Below, one piece after another: positions 9,501 through 19,816 of a stretch of DNA of 52,210 bases. Under the pieces are notes generated by a model. That model worked only from the letters and a program-made list of their open reading frames with translations, searched no databases and was not told the DNA's origin. The stretch spans positions 1-52,210 of the forward strand of contig NZ_JAIXYH010000078.1 in assembly GCF_027490375.1 (NCBI RefSeq). The letters run 5' to 3'. Source of the DNA: Flavobacterium sp. Its GTDB lineage: Bacteria > Bacteroidota > Bacteroidia > Flavobacteriales > Flavobacteriaceae. A program made the position numbers and the translations under genes. Each line of letters starts with the position of its first letter. Position 1 is the first letter of the stretch.

Positions 9501-10292
9501 ATGGCAGAGCAACTTTCAGTTCCAACAATGGCAGAAATGCTAGCAACCGGCGAACAACCCGAAGTTCTTTTTTGGGTTGGCTGCGCAGGTAGTTTCGACG
9601 ATCGAGCCAAAAAAATCACGAAAGCCCTCGTGAAAATTCTCAATAAAGCACAAGTAAAATTTGCCGTGCTCGGAACCGAAGAAAGTTGCACCGGCGATCC
9701 CGCAAAACGTGCCGGAAACGAATTCGTATTCCAAATGCAAGCCATGATGAATATCGAAGTGCTAAACGCATACGAAGCGAAAAAAATCGTTACGGCTTGC
9801 CCGCACTGCTTCAATACACTAAAAAACGAGTATCCAGAACTCGGCGGAAACTACGAAGTCATTCACCACACCGAATTCTTAAAATCGTTGCTCGATTCCG
9901 GCCGACTCACCATTCAAGGAGGTCAGTTTAAAGGAAAGCGAATCACTTTCCACGATCCGTGCTACCTCGGTCGTGCCAACAACATCTATGAAGCTCCGCG
10001 CGAGTTAATGGAAAAACTCGATGTGGCACTTGTTGAAATGAAACGCTCAAAAGCAAACGGACTCTGCTGTGGCGCCGGTGGTGCACAAATGTTTAAAGAC
10101 GCAGAGCCGGGAAATAAAGAAGTAAACATCCTCAGAACCGAAGACGCGCTCGAAACGCAACCCGATATCATAGCCGCTGCTTGCCCGTTTTGTAACACTA
10201 TGATGACCGACGGTGTGAAAAACAAAGAAAAAGAAGCCAGCGTAAAAGTGATGGACATTGCCGAATTGATCGCTAATGCAGAAGACTTATAA
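9501..10292 (+). CDS. CCG-domain Fe-S oxidoreductase, HdrB/GlcF-like
   Basis: A 263-residue soluble protein with two cysteine-rich CCG units. The first includes CTGDPAKRAGNEF and TACPHCFNTLKNE, the second HDPCYLGRANN, GLCCGAGGAQMF and AACPFCNTMM. Such units bind unusual Fe-S clusters in heterodisulfide reductase HdrB, LutA and GlcF. It is the natural soluble partner of the membrane HdrC-like protein at 7536-8855, so together they probably form an electron-transfer complex at the inner membrane. The substrate cannot be read from sequence. It begins 12 bases after the HAD gene and ends 2 bases before the next gene. Confidence 0.88.
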   Translation: MAEQLSVPTMAEMLATGEQPEVLFWVGCAGSFDDRAKKITKALVKILNKAQVKFAVLGTEESCTGDPAKRAGNEFVFQMQAMMNIEVLNAYEAKKIVTACPHCFNTLKNEYPELGGNYEVIHHTEFLKSLLDSGRLTIQGGQFKGKRITFHDPCYLGRANNIYEAPRELMEKLDVALVEMKRSKANGLCCGAGGAQMFKDAEPGNKEVNILRTEDALETQPDIIAAACPFCNTMMTDGVKNKEKEASVKVMDIAELIANAEDL

Positions 10293-10294
10293 AA

Positions 10295-10777
10295 ATGTAC
10301 GTACCTTTTGAAGAATTACCCGAAGAGTCGCGCGTTTGGATTTACCAAAGCAACCGACGCTTACAACCTGAAGAACTAAGCCAAATTGAAACCGCTCTGC
10401 AACAATTTGTTGAAAATTGGGCAGCACACGGAAAACCATTGCAAGCTTCTTTTGAAATTCGCTACGACCGGTTTATCGTTCTAGCTGTTGATCAGGAGTT
10501 TAATGCTGCAACGGGCTGTTCGATTGATGTATCCGTACATTTCATACAAGAATTGGAGAAACAATTCAATATCGTTTTGCTCGATAAAATGAATGTAACA
10601 TATCGTCTGGGAGACCATATCGCACATAAGTCATTGATCGATTTTAAAAAAATGGTCAAAGATCGCGCCGTATCGCCTCATACGATCGTTTTCAATAATT
10701 TGGTAAACACCATCGAGGAATATCAAAACGACTGGGAAGTTGAAGCCTCGCAAAGCTGGCACAGCAGGTTTTTTTAA
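10295..10777 (+). CDS. Conserved Bacteroidota protein of unknown function, 160 residues
   Basis: A 160-residue soluble protein opening MYVPFEELPEESRVWIYQSNR and ending in an SRFF tail. Close relatives with the same ends occur across Flavobacteriia, often labelled ABC transporter ATPase. I see no Walker A, Walker B or ABC signature, so that label looks unsupported. It has one Cys-Ser pair (GCSIDVSVHFIQ, about residue 70) and a charged C-terminal half. It starts 2 bases after the CCG protein gene and ends 1 base before the next lipoprotein, so translational coupling is likely. The function is unknown. Confidence 0.8.
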   Translation: MYVPFEELPEESRVWIYQSNRRLQPEELSQIETALQQFVENWAAHGKPLQASFEIRYDRFIVLAVDQEFNAATGCSIDVSVHFIQELEKQFNIVLLDKMNVTYRLGDHIAHKSLIDFKKMVKDRAVSPHTIVFNNLVNTIEEYQNDWEVEASQSWHSRFF

Positions 10778-10778
10778 T

Positions 10779-13700
10779 ATGAAGATATCTGCTCGTTTTC
10801 AACTCGGTGTCGTCTTAGTATCAATCGCTTTAGGAATCGCGGCCTGTAAATCTGCGGAAGCAAAAAAAGCCGAGCAACATCGTGCCGAAGAGCTTTCCCA
10901 TGCCAAGAGTCACCATAATCCAATCGATTCGTTGCCTCCCGTTTCGTTCGCTTGGATGAAGGAATCTAATGCAGAAAAACGTTGGGTCGACAGCGTGTAC
11001 AACAACATGAACCTGACCGAACGAATCGGGCAACTATTCATGGTGGCGGCCTATTCCAACAAAGACAGCGTGCACGTAAATTCGGTTAAGAAACTCATTC
11101 GCGATTATAAAATTGGTGGTCTGATTTTCTTTCAAGGCGGTCCGATGCGTCAAGCAAAACTGACCAACCAATATCAAGCACTTTCGAAACTTCCTTTGTT
11201 TATTGGTATCGATGCCGAGTGGGGACTAAACATGCGTCTCGATTCTACGTTCAAGTTTCCCTTTAACATGACATTGGGTGCCGTTCGCAACAAAAAGTTA
11301 TTGGAAAGCATGGGAATTCAAATGGCAAAAGAAAGCAAACGTTTAGGCGTGCATTTCAATTTTGCTCCAGTTCTCGATGTGAATACCAATCCCAAAAATC
11401 CGATTATTGGTTTCCGTTCCTTCGGCGAAAGCAAAGAAAACGTGACCCAATCGGCATTAGCGTTGATGACTGGCATTCAAGAAAGCGGAATTTACGCCAC
11501 TGGAAAACACTTTCCAGGCCACGGAGATACCGGGACCGACTCGCATTATGCGCTTCCGGTAATTCCTTTTTCAAAAGAACGAATCGATAGTTTGGAACTC
11601 TATCCATATAAAAAGTTGTTTAAAAACGGACTCTCATCGGTAATGGTGGCGCACCTAAACGTTCCCGCTATCGAACCGCAGGCAGATATTCCGTCTTCCG
11701 TTTCTAAAAACATCATTTCCGATTTACTTATCGATGAAATGAAATTCGAAGGATTAATTTTTACCGATGCGTTAAATATGAAAGCGGCTTCGGGGACACG
11801 TCCGGCCGGAAAAATTAATCTTGAAGCGCTGCTGGCGGGCAACGACGTTTTGCTATTTCCCGAAAACATTCCGCTCGGAATTGAACTCATTTGCATGGCG
11901 TATCAAGACGGTGTTTTAACCGAAGAACGCCTCAGTAAATCTGTGAAGAAAATTCTGCAACACAAATACAGAATTGGTTTAAACAAGTACCAACCCATTG
12001 CCGAGCAAAACCTAATCGCAGATATCAATCCGCCGCAAAACAAAATTCTTCAACAGCAATTGTTTGAAAATGCCGTTACGGTTGTTCAGAATCAAAACGA
12101 GATCCTGCCAATTCAAAAACTCGAAAACGAGCGTATTGCGTACATAAAACTCGGCGACGACCAGAATGCAGCGTTTTTGGAGTCACTTAAAAATTACGCA
12201 GATATTACCGAAGTTGCTGTCACATCACTCGATTCTATCGAAAGTCAGTTTGCCGAATTTTCAAAAGTAATTGTAGGTTTTCACAAGTCGGATCGCGCCT
12301 GGAAATCGCAATCGTTTACCGACAATGAAATTCAAATTCTCGATCGCTTAACGCAGAAAAAGCCCGTAATTCTTGACGTTTTTGTGCGTCCGTATTCGTT
12401 AATGCCAGTTTCTTTTCTAAATCGTTTTGCAGCGATTATCGTTTCGTACCAAAATGCCGAGGTTGCACAACGTGTCAGTGCCGACGTCATTTTCGGAACC
12501 ACTACCGCCGCCGGACGTTTACCTGTAAGCATTAACGCAAATTATCCAGCCGGATTTGGAATCGATACAAAAGCAGTAAACCGACTCGGATTTTCGCTTC
12601 CAGAACTGCAAAAAATGAGTTCCGAAAAGTTGAAAGCAATCGATAACATTATAGAAACGGCTATTGCAAAGAAAACAACGCCGGGTGCACAAATTCTTGT
12701 AGCACGAAACGGTAAAGTTGTTTATCAAAAATCCTTCGGAAAATTTACCTACGACGCTACGGCACCAAAGGTAACCAACGCTGCTGTTTACGATTTGGCT
12801 TCGCTTACCAAAATCTTAGCACCTTTGCCGTTATTGATGCAAAACTACGAGCAGCACAAGTTTACCTTAGACACCAATCTGGGAACACTTTTGACGTATT
12901 TGCAAACATCTGATAAAAAAGATATTACGGTAAAGCAATGGCTTTCGCATCAAGCCGGTTTCGAAGCGTGGACACCGTTTTACAAACAAACGCTCTTGGC
13001 AAACGGAATGATCAATCCGACTTATTACTCAAAAATAGCCAATCAAACATTTAATACGCGTGTGAGCGACAGTTTGTACATCATTGGTACGTACCGCGAT
13101 TCGATTCTTCAGAAAATTAAAAATTCGAAACTCGTACCAAATCAAGGTTATAAGTACAGCGATTACACCTTTATTTTGGCGCAGAAATATCTGGAAGACC
13201 AATTGCATGCTTCTTTGGATATCAGCGCATATACGCATTTTTACAAAAAAATCGGTGCCGGTACTTTAACGTATAATCCGACGCAACGGTTTGATTTACA
13301 TGACCTTGTACCAACAGAAATTGATACCTATTTCCGCAGAGATACCATTCAAGGTTTTGTGCACGATATGGCTGCTGCGATGCAGGGTGGAGTAGGAGGA
13401 CATGCTGGCCTTTTTGGAAATGCGCTTGATGTTGCCAAAATGATGCAACTCTTTTTGCAAAAAGGAAATTATGCAGGCGAACAATATTTTAGTTCTGCTA
13501 CCTTCGATACCTTCAATACACGTTATTTCGAAACTTTGGGAAGCCGACGTGGCTTGGGATTCGACAAGCCGCAATTGCCGGGAACTTCTGGCCCAACGTG
13601 TGGTTGTGTGTCTGCAGAAAGTTTCGGACACACCGGTTTTACGGGCACTATTGCTTGGGCCGATCCGAAAACGCAATTGGTTTATGTGTTTTTATCCAAT

Positions 13701-13796
13701 CGAACGTTTCCCGACAGCAATGCGCCTAATGCCTTATCGCAACAAAACGTTCGCGAACAAATTCAAAAAGCCATTCAAGACGCCATTCTCGAGTAA
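10779..13796 (+). CDS. Lipoprotein: GH3 glycosidase fused to beta-lactamase-like hydrolase
   Basis: A 1005-residue protein. A lipoprotein signal ends GIAAC (about residue 22). Residues 50-600 are a glycoside hydrolase family 3 module with the NagZ-type loop KHFPGHGDT (about 247) and FTDALNMKA, whose Asp is the expected nucleophile (about 329). This suggests beta-N-acetylglucosaminidase activity on cell-wall fragments. Residues 640-1005 are a class C beta-lactamase/esterase-like module with SLTK (about 675), YSD (about 795) and HTG (about 952). The ATG at 10779 is preferred over an earlier frame start because it opens the lipoprotein signal. The two activities may act together in peptidoglycan recycling. 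It converges with the his operon, with a gap of 2 bases. Confidence 0.9.
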   Translation: MKISARFQLGVVLVSIALGIAACKSAEAKKAEQHRAEELSHAKSHHNPIDSLPPVSFAWMKESNAEKRWVDSVYNNMNLTERIGQLFMVAAYSNKDSVHVNSVKKLIRDYKIGGLIFFQGGPMRQAKLTNQYQALSKLPLFIGIDAEWGLNMRLDSTFKFPFNMTLGAVRNKKLLESMGIQMAKESKRLGVHFNFAPVLDVNTNPKNPIIGFRSFGESKENVTQSALALMTGIQESGIYATGKHFPGHGDTGTDSHYALPVIPFSKERIDSLELYPYKKLFKNGLSSVMVAHLNVPAIEPQADIPSSVSKNIISDLLIDEMKFEGLIFTDALNMKAASGTRPAGKINLEALLAGNDVLLFPENIPLGIELICMAYQDGVLTEERLSKSVKKILQHKYRIGLNKYQPIAEQNLIADINPPQNKILQQQLFENAVTVVQNQNEILPIQKLENERIAYIKLGDDQNAAFLESLKNYADITEVAVTSLDSIESQFAEFSKVIVGFHKSDRAWKSQSFTDNEIQILDRLTQKKPVILDVFVRPYSLMPVSFLNRFAAIIVSYQNAEVAQRVSADVIFGTTTAAGRLPVSINANYPAGFGIDTKAVNRLGFSLPELQKMSSEKLKAIDNIIETAIAKKTTPGAQILVARNGKVVYQKSFGKFTYDATAPKVTNAAVYDLASLTKILAPLPLLMQNYEQHKFTLDTNLGTLLTYLQTSDKKDITVKQWLSHQAGFEAWTPFYKQTLLANGMINPTYYSKIANQTFNTRVSDSLYIIGTYRDSILQKIKNSKLVPNQGYKYSDYTFILAQKYLEDQLHASLDISAYTHFYKKIGAGTLTYNPTQRFDLHDLVPTEIDTYFRRDTIQGFVHDMAAAMQGGVGGHAGLFGNALDVAKMMQLFLQKGNYAGEQYFSSATFDTFNTRYFETLGSRRGLGFDKPQLPGTSGPTCGCVSAESFGHTGFTGTIAWADPKTQLVYVFLSNRTFPDSNAPNALSQQNVREQIQKAIQDAILE

Positions 13797-13798
13797 TT

Positions 13799-14386
13799 TT
13801 ATCGCGATCTACTTTTTAATACTTCTTCTACTGCTGCCAACGACGTGTCTTTCGCGCGAAGCAAAATCAGAACATGATACAACAAATCGGCGGCTTCGTT
13901 TAAAAACAATTCGCGATTGTTGTCTTTTGCCTCGATAACCAACTCCACAGCTTCTTCACCTACTTTTTGAGCCACTTTATTGATGCCTTTTTCCACTAAT
14001 TTTTTAGTATAAGAATTTTCGTCGGAACCTGTAATTCGTTCAGAAATGGTTGCTTCTAAGTCGTATAAAAACGACTGTTGGAAACTGCCTTTGAAACAAG
14101 AATCCGTTCCCGTGTGGCAAGTCGGACCTTCTGGAATTACCAATATCAATAGAGCATCATTGTCGCAATCTTCAGAAATCGATACTACATTTAGGAAGTT
14201 GCCCGACGTTTCACCTTTCGTCCACAAACGCTGTTTTGATCGGCTGAAAAACGTCACTTTCTTTGTTTCGCAGGTTTTTTTGTAGGCTTCACGATTCATA
14301 TAACCAAGCATCAAAACGCTGCCATTTTGGTAGTTTTGGACGATAGCTGGAACGAGTCCGTTTTCTTTATCGAAATCTATTTTCAT
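13799..14386 (-). CDS. hisI: Bifunctional HisIE: phosphoribosyl-AMP cyclohydrolase and phosphoribosyl-ATP pyrophosphatase
   Basis: A 195-residue fusion that performs the second and third steps of histidine synthesis. The N-terminal HisI part (1-105) has LGYMNREAYKKT, RSKQRLWTKGETSGN and the zinc-site segment EGPTCHTGTDSCF. The C-terminal HisE part (about 110-195) has the MazG-like helices KVGEEAVELVIEAK and NEAADLLYHVLILL. It is the last gene of the minus-strand operon and overlaps hisF by 4 bases. The stop lies 2 bases from the stop of the converging GH3 gene, with no terminator in the gap. Confidence 0.96.
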   Translation of the reverse strand: MKIDFDKENGLVPAIVQNYQNGSVLMLGYMNREAYKKTCETKKVTFFSRSKQRLWTKGETSGNFLNVVSISEDCDNDALLILVIPEGPTCHTGTDSCFKGSFQQSFLYDLEATISERITGSDENSYTKKLVEKGINKVAQKVGEEAVELVIEAKDNNRELFLNEAADLLYHVLILLRAKDTSLAAVEEVLKSRSR

Positions 14387-15135
14387 CGAATAGGAATGTT
14401 TAGTGTTTTTAAATACGATTTTACTTCGGAAATGCTAACTGCACTTTCGTGGAAGATACCCGCTGCTAAAGCTGCCGATACATTGGTTTGCTGAAAAACA
14501 TCAGCGAAGTGCTCTTTTGTACCCGCTCCGCCCGAAGCAATTACAGGAATGTTTACCGCATTAGCTACTTGTTTTAGAATCGGAATGGCAAATCCGTTTC
14601 GCGAACCGTCGTGGTTCATAGATGTGAGTAAAAGATCGCCCGCACCTAGATTAAATGCTCGTTTCGCCCAATCGACCGTGCTGAGTGGCATTTCGGTTTT
14701 GCCTGCGTTTACAAAGACTTTCCATTGGTCTTGTACCAGTTTGGTGTCGATAGCAACAACAACGCATTGACTCCCAAAAGCTTCTGCGATTTCAGAGATT
14801 AACTCAGGTCGTTTTACCGCTGCGGAGTTCAAACTTATTTTATCAGCGCCCGCACGAATAACCGCTTCGGCATCGGCTAGAGAATTGATTCCGCCGCCAA
14901 CAGTAAAGGGAATACGAATTTTCGATGCCATTTGCTCAACGAGTTTCACCAAGGTTTGTCGCTTTTCCAATGTAGCGGTTATGTCGAGAAATACGAGTTC
15001 GTCGGCGCCTTCGTCGGAGTACCGCTTGGCCAATTCTAGCGGATCGCCGGCGTCTTTGATGTTCTGAAATTGTACGCCTTTTACAGTTCGACCGTCTTTT
15101 ATGTCTAAACACGGAATGATTCGTTTTTTTAACAT
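14383..15135 (-). CDS. hisF: Imidazole glycerol phosphate synthase subunit HisF
   Basis: A 250-residue TIM barrel, the cyclase half of IGP synthase, which uses ammonia from HisH to make imidazole glycerol phosphate and AICAR. Signatures: [17 protein letters not shown] with the catalytic Asp at residue 11, [21 protein letters not shown] and [14 protein letters not shown] with the second catalytic Asp. VIASGGAGT closes the phosphate site. It overlaps hisA by 7 bases and hisI by 4. Confidence 0.97.
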   Translation of the reverse strand: MLKKRIIPCLDIKDGRTVKGVQFQNIKDAGDPLELAKRYSDEGADELVFLDITATLEKRQTLVKLVEQMASKIRIPFTVGGGINSLADAEAVIRAGADKISLNSAAVKRPELISEIAEAFGSQCVVVAIDTKLVQDQWKVFVNAGKTEMPLSTVDWAKRAFNLGAGDLLLTSMNHDGSRNGFAIPILKQVANAVNIPVIASGGAGTKEHFADVFQQTNVSAALAAGIFHESAVSISEVKSYLKTLNIPIR

Positions 15136-15842
15136 AAGGTAGCCAGTTCAGTTAGGGTTATTTTATTTTCATACAAGGCTTTACCGATAATTGCCGCGTC
15201 GCAACCCAATTTTCTGAGTTGTTGCAAATCGTTTATCGAGCTTACGCCTCCGCTCGCCACTAGTTTTACAGGAACCGATTTCAGTATTTCTTGATATAAA
15301 TCGAACGACGGTCCTGCTAACATGCCGTCTTTATCGATATCGGTACAAACCACATACTGAATTCCTTTTTCGACATGGGTTTTGATGAAAGCCACAACAT
15401 CTTCATCCGATTTCTCTTGCCATCCTTGAACTGCAATTTTTCGATTTTGGGCATCGGCGCCAAGAATGATTTTCGAACTACCGTATCTATCCAACCACGA
15501 GGCAAATAGTTCCGGCTTTTTAACGGCAATGCTTCCTGCCGTAATTTGTGCCGCACCGCTCGAAAATGCAATTTCTACATCGGTTGTCGATTTAATGCCG
15601 CCGCCAAAATCTATTTTTAGTTGCGTTTTCGTAGCTAGTAATTCTAAGGTTTCATAGTTGACAATTCCGTTTGATTTTGCACCGTCTAAATCCACTAAAT
15701 GCAAGTATTCAATGCCGTTGGCTTCAAATTCTTTGGCTACTTCTAAAGGGTTTTCTCGATATATTTTTTGTGTGGAATAATCGCCTTTTGTTAATCGAAC
15801 GCATTTTCCTTCGATGATATCTATGGCAGGTATAATTCTCAT
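15129..15842 (-). CDS. hisA: Phosphoribosylformimino-5-aminoimidazole carboxamide ribotide isomerase HisA
   Basis: A 237-residue TIM barrel that isomerises ProFAR to PRFAR. It is homologous to HisF. It shows [19 protein letters not shown] with the catalytic Asp near residue 8, [33 protein letters not shown] with the second Asp, and LVASGGVSS. It overlaps hisH by 4 bases and hisF by 7 bases in one operon. Confidence 0.97.
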   Translation of the reverse strand: MRIIPAIDIIEGKCVRLTKGDYSTQKIYRENPLEVAKEFEANGIEYLHLVDLDGAKSNGIVNYETLELLATKTQLKIDFGGGIKSTTDVEIAFSSGAAQITAGSIAVKKPELFASWLDRYGSSKIILGADAQNRKIAVQGWQEKSDEDVVAFIKTHVEKGIQYVVCTDIDKDGMLAGPSFDLYQEILKSVPVKLVASGGVSSINDLQQLRKLGCDAAIIGKALYENKITLTELATLC

Positions 15843-16420
15843 AATTTCAAGAAGTTATTTAATATTTGGAGTCCGATTCCTGCCGATTTTTCTGGATGAA
15901 ATTGTGTGGCATAGAAGTTATCTTTTTGCATAACCGCGCTGAATGGCAAGATGTAATTGCAGGTAGCAACAGTATCTGAAGTGGGTTCGCAATAGTAAGA
16001 ATGCACGAAGTAAACGTCGTCGTAGGGGGTAAGTCCTTCTAAAAGAGCAGTTTCCTTTACAGGAGTAATCGTATTCCAACCCATGTGTGGAACGATACCG
16101 TTTGCCGGGAAGCGATTTACTTTTGCATTGAAAATTCCTAGTCCCGTCGTACTTCCTTCCTCAGAATGCGCACACAGCAGTTGCTGCCCTAGGCAAATTC
16201 CTAAAACCGGTTGTTGAAGTTTTTGAATGCAGTTATCTAATCCGTATGTTTTTAGATACAGCATGGCCGATTGTGCGGCACCTACACCGGGAAAAATGAC
16301 TTTTTCGGCGGCTCGGATTTTCTGTTGATCTGAAGTGATTTCACAATCAAATCCCAAGCTTTCCACGGCGTTTTTCACCGAAGTAGCGTTGCCAGCGTTG
16401 TATTGAATTATTGCGATCAT
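15839..16420 (-). CDS. hisH: Imidazole glycerol phosphate synthase glutaminase subunit HisH
   Basis: A 193-residue class I glutamine amidotransferase that feeds ammonia to HisF. The nucleophile elbow [10 protein letters not shown] holds the catalytic Cys (about residue 76), and QFHPEKSA holds the His-Glu pair. [17 protein letters not shown] is the usual N-terminus. The ATG at 16420 is chosen because it overlaps the hisB stop as ATGA. An in-frame start 63 bases upstream would add residues unrelated to the family. Confidence 0.95.
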   Translation of the reverse strand: MIAIIQYNAGNATSVKNAVESLGFDCEITSDQQKIRAAEKVIFPGVGAAQSAMLYLKTYGLDNCIQKLQQPVLGICLGQQLLCAHSEEGSTTGLGIFNAKVNRFPANGIVPHMGWNTITPVKETALLEGLTPYDDVYFVHSYYCEPTSDTVATCNYILPFSAVMQKDNFYATQFHPEKSAGIGLQILNNFLKL

Positions 16421-17505
16421 AAGGTTCCTTTTGTACTTGGAATTGAAAATTGATTGTTTTTTGTTGCTGCCATTTTGAGGCATTTTCCAAAAGCTTTGAA
16501 GAGCGATTCGATTTTGTGGTGCTCATTTTTTCCTTTGGCTTTGATGTTGATGTTGCATTTCGCCTGATCGGAAAAAGATTTAAAAAAGTGCTCAAACATT
16601 TCCGTTGGCATATCGCCCACTTTCTCTCTTTTGAATTTAGCCTTCCAAACCAACCACGGACGTCCTCCGAAATCAAGGGCTAGCTGCGCCAAGCAATCGT
16701 CCATAGGTAAGACAAAACCGTAACGCTCGATGCCGATTTTACTGCCTAGCGCTTCGAAAAAAGCTTGTCCTAATGTCAAGGCCACGTCTTCAATTGTGTG
16801 GTGTTCGTCGATATGCAAATCACCGCGTACGGAAATAGCTAAGTCGAAACTTCCGTGTTTAGCGATTTGCTCCAGCAAGTGATCGAAAAAACCAAGACCA
16901 GTATTTATGTTCGCTTTTCCAGAGCCGTCTAAGTTTAGTGTAATAGCAATGTCTGTTTCTTTGGTTTTTCGTGTAACTGTTGCGGTTCGTGGTTGCGATT
17001 TTAAGTACTTATAGATCGTTGCCCATGCTGTTGTGGCGAGATCGGCGTTTGTTGCTGTTTCGCCAAGGAAAATCGACTTGCAACCCAGATTTTTTGCCAA
17101 CTGCACGTCGGTTTCTCGATCGCCAATTACAAATGAATTTGCCAAGTCGTAATTACCTTTAATGTAGTGTGTAAGCAAGGCAGTTCCGGGTTTGCGAGTA
17201 GGTAGATTTTCGTTTTCAAAAGACTTATCAATGAGAATTTCGTTAAAAACAATACCTTCATTTTCAAATGCTTGCAACATTTTATTGTGAGCTGGCCAGA
17301 AATCGGATTCTGGAAACGAAGCCGTACCTAAACCGTCTTGATTGGTAACCATTACCAAGTCGTAATCGAGTTCTTTTGCGATTTTCCCCAAGTATTGAAA
17401 CACATACGGATAGAATTCGAGTTTTTCCAAACTGTCCACCTGAAAATCGGTTTTTGGTTCTATAATTAACGTGCCGTCGCGGTCGATGAAGAGTACTTTT
17501 TTCAT
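16417..17505 (-). CDS. hisB: Bifunctional HisB: histidinol-phosphatase and imidazoleglycerol-phosphate dehydratase
   Basis: A 362-residue fusion. Residues 1-165 form a HAD phosphatase: [11 protein letters not shown] (DxDGT) near residue 8, [10 protein letters not shown] and [14 protein letters not shown]. Residues 170-362 form IGP dehydratase with the manganese-binding motifs [14 protein letters not shown] and [15 protein letters not shown]. It carries out the sixth and eighth steps of the pathway. The ATG at 17505 overlaps the hisC stop as ATGA and starts [12 protein letters not shown] longer frame start at 17577 lies inside hisC and lacks family similarity. Confidence 0.96.
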   Translation of the reverse strand: MKKVLFIDRDGTLIIEPKTDFQVDSLEKLEFYPYVFQYLGKIAKELDYDLVMVTNQDGLGTASFPESDFWPAHNKMLQAFENEGIVFNEILIDKSFENENLPTRKPGTALLTHYIKGNYDLANSFVIGDRETDVQLAKNLGCKSIFLGETATNADLATTAWATIYKYLKSQPRTATVTRKTKETDIAITLNLDGSGKANINTGLGFFDHLLEQIAKHGSFDLAISVRGDLHIDEHHTIEDVALTLGQAFFEALGSKIGIERYGFVLPMDDCLAQLALDFGGRPWLVWKAKFKREKVGDMPTEMFEHFFKSFSDQAKCNINIKAKGKNEHHKIESLFKAFGKCLKMAATKNNQFSIPSTKGTL

Positions 17506-18515
17506 GCTTGGATGCTTTTTAAGATGTTGATTAACAAATCGTTTTCCTGTTTTGTGCCTACTGTAATTCGCAGGCAATTTTCTACTATGTTGTGTCGGTT
17601 ACGAACTACGATTCCGCGGTTAATCAGTTGATTGTAAATAGCCGTTGCGTTGGTTGTTTTAAGGAAGAGGAAGTTGGCGTCGGATGTAAAGACTTTTTCA
17701 ATTACAGACACCGCAGCAAGTTCGTTTTCTAGGCGTTTGCGTTCAGATACGATTTCAGCGATTTGCTGCATTACTTTTCCGTTGTCGGAAAGTGCTTCCA
17801 GAGCAGCTGCAACATTTAACGAGCTACAGTTGTAGGGCGGTTTTATTTTATTGAGTAAATCGATTATTTCTGCGGATGCGTACGCCACTCCGATTCGCGC
17901 CGCAGCAAGTCCGTAGGCTTTACTGAAGGTTTGCGAAACGATCACATTAGGATACTGATTTACTTTTGCGACCCACGATTCGTTGGTGCTAAATTCGCAG
18001 TACGCTTCGTCGATGAATACGATTCCCGAGTAGGCACGAACGATTTCGGCTATATTTTTTAGTGTATTGCCCGTGGGATTATTCGGTGAGCACAAAAACA
18101 ATATTTTGGATTGTTGTTCCAGAATTTTCGATACATCTAATTCAAAATCAACGGTTAACGGAATTCGATTTACTCGGATGTTATTGATGGCTGCCGAAAC
18201 CTCGTACATACCGTATGTGGGCGGACAAATCGTAACGGCATCGGCTCCCGCTGCGCAAAACAGCCGGATCGTTAAATCAATAATTTCGTCGCTGCCGTTT
18301 CCGATGAAAAGCTGCTCGGGCGTTGTATTTTTAAGTTCAGAAAGTTTGGATTTTAGTGCTGTTTGCAACGGATCGGGATAGCGATTTAAAGCACCAAACG
18401 GATTTTCGTTTGCATCTAAAAACACTTTCGCTGTGCCTGAGTATTCAGAACGTGCGCTACTGTATGGTTGTAAATTAAGCAAGTGCGGGTTTGCTAATTG
18501 TTGAATGCTTTTCAT
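17502..18515 (-). CDS. hisC: Histidinol-phosphate aminotransferase HisC
   Basis: A 338-residue class I/II PLP aminotransferase that makes histidinol phosphate from imidazole acetol phosphate. It shows LDANENPFG (residues 30-38), the cofactor-binding NGSDEIIDL and [19 protein letters not shown], and the PLP lysine in [15 protein letters not shown]. The ATG at 18515 overlaps the hisD stop as ATGA. The frame stays open about 80 codons further upstream, but that stretch is an Arg-rich shadow of hisD. Confidence 0.96.
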   Translation of the reverse strand: MKSIQQLANPHLLNLQPYSSARSEYSGTAKVFLDANENPFGALNRYPDPLQTALKSKLSELKNTTPEQLFIGNGSDEIIDLTIRLFCAAGADAVTICPPTYGMYEVSAAINNIRVNRIPLTVDFELDVSKILEQQSKILFLCSPNNPTGNTLKNIAEIVRAYSGIVFIDEAYCEFSTNESWVAKVNQYPNVIVSQTFSKAYGLAAARIGVAYASAEIIDLLNKIKPPYNCSSLNVAAALEALSDNGKVMQQIAEIVSERKRLENELAAVSVIEKVFTSDANFLFLKTTNATAIYNQLINRGIVVRNRHNIVENCLRITVGTKQENDLLINILKSIQA

Positions 18516-19807
18516 GAATTCGAATTTTTTACTTTTTGAAGACGCAGCGTTACGGCATTTTTGTGTGCTTGCAAGCCTTCGGCGTCGGCCAAGATTTCGA
18601 TGGTTGGTCCCAGATTTTTGATTCCTTGCGCATCGATTTCCTGAAAGGTAATTTTTTTGATAAAGCTGTCTAGCGAGACGCCGCTGTACTGACGTGCGTA
18701 GCCGTTGGTAGGCAAGGTGTGATTGGTTCCGCTGGCGTAATCTCCGGCGCTTTCGCAACTGTAACGACCCAAGAAAACAGAACCGGCATTTTGAATTAAA
18801 CCTCGGTATTCGGCTGCATTTTCTAATGCGAGAATTAAATGTTCGGGTGCGAAAACATTGCTAAACGCGAAACAAGTATCTAAATCTTCGAATAGAATGG
18901 CCTTACTGTTTGCAAGCGCTTCGGCTGCTACTGCTGCACGCGGCAATTCTTGCAATTGTTTTTGAATTTGAAGGATTGATTGCTCAATAATTTTGGAACT
19001 ATTGGATAACAAGATTACCTGACTATCAGTTCCGTGTTCGGCTTGAGAAAGTAAATCGGCTGCAGTAAATTCGGGATTAGCGAACTCGTCGGCTATGATT
19101 AAAACTTCGCTGGGTCCGGCGGGCATATCGATGGCCACACCGAATTGTAACGCCAGTTGTTTTGCTGCTGTTACGTATTGGTTTCCGGGTCCGAAAATTT
19201 TCATCACTGCGGGAATGCTTTCGGTTCCGGACGTTAGTGCTGCAACAGCTTGTGCACCGCCTGCAGCAAACACTTTTGTGATACCAACGCGATCGGCTGC
19301 ATAACGAATTGCAGGATGAATTTTCCCTTCTGCATCGGGTGGCGTGCACAGAACAATTTCGGCACAACCAGCCAATTTTGCTGGAATTCCCAACATGAGC
19401 ACGGTCGAAAACAAAGGCGCGGTTCCGCCGGGAATGTAGATACCTACACGCTGTATGGGTCGGCTTTCGCGCCAGCAACGCACGCCTGTAGTTGTTTCTA
19501 CTATCTCAGGAACTTCGCGTTGCGATTCGTGAAATTTGTAAATGGCATTTTTCGCAACTTCAATAGCAGTGCGCAGTTCAGTGTCGATTTCAAACTCCGA
19601 AGCATCGATTTCTGCTTGGGAAACGGCTAATGTCGTAAGTTTCGCTTGGTCGAACTTTTCCGTGTATTCGAGCACGGCTGCATCGCCGCGGTTTTGCACG
19701 TCGGTAAAAATGGCACGTACGTTGGCATCGAGATTTTCTGTGGGTAGAGTAGGGCGTTTGCTGAGTTCGGCCCACGTATTTTTTGAAGGATTTACAAATT
19801 GTATCAT
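18512..19807 (-). CDS. hisD: Histidinol dehydrogenase HisD
   Basis: A 431-residue enzyme of usual length that oxidises L-histidinol to L-histidine with two NAD+, zinc dependent. Signatures: [20 protein letters not shown], the NAD-binding [38 protein letters not shown] with a zinc-ligand His, and the conserved [17 protein letters not shown]. It is the second gene of the operon, starting 9 bases after the hisG stop, and it overlaps hisC by 4 bases. Confidence 0.97.
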   Translation of the reverse strand: MIQFVNPSKNTWAELSKRPTLPTENLDANVRAIFTDVQNRGDAAVLEYTEKFDQAKLTTLAVSQAEIDASEFEIDTELRTAIEVAKNAIYKFHESQREVPEIVETTTGVRCWRESRPIQRVGIYIPGGTAPLFSTVLMLGIPAKLAGCAEIVLCTPPDAEGKIHPAIRYAADRVGITKVFAAGGAQAVAALTSGTESIPAVMKIFGPGNQYVTAAKQLALQFGVAIDMPAGPSEVLIIADEFANPEFTAADLLSQAEHGTDSQVILLSNSSKIIEQSILQIQKQLQELPRAAVAAEALANSKAILFEDLDTCFAFSNVFAPEHLILALENAAEYRGLIQNAGSVFLGRYSCESAGDYASGTNHTLPTNGYARQYSGVSLDSFIKKITFQEIDAQGIKNLGPTIEILADAEGLQAHKNAVTLRLQKVKNSNS

Positions 19808-19816
19808 AGCAGATTT

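Noticed and set aside
16421..17577. Longer starts for HisH and HisB
   Set aside because: Both extensions lie in the preceding his gene, and the overlapping ATGA stop-starts are more consistent.
18516..18758. Longer HisC N-terminus
   Set aside because: The Arg-rich extension is a shadow of hisD, and the ATGA overlap marks the true start.
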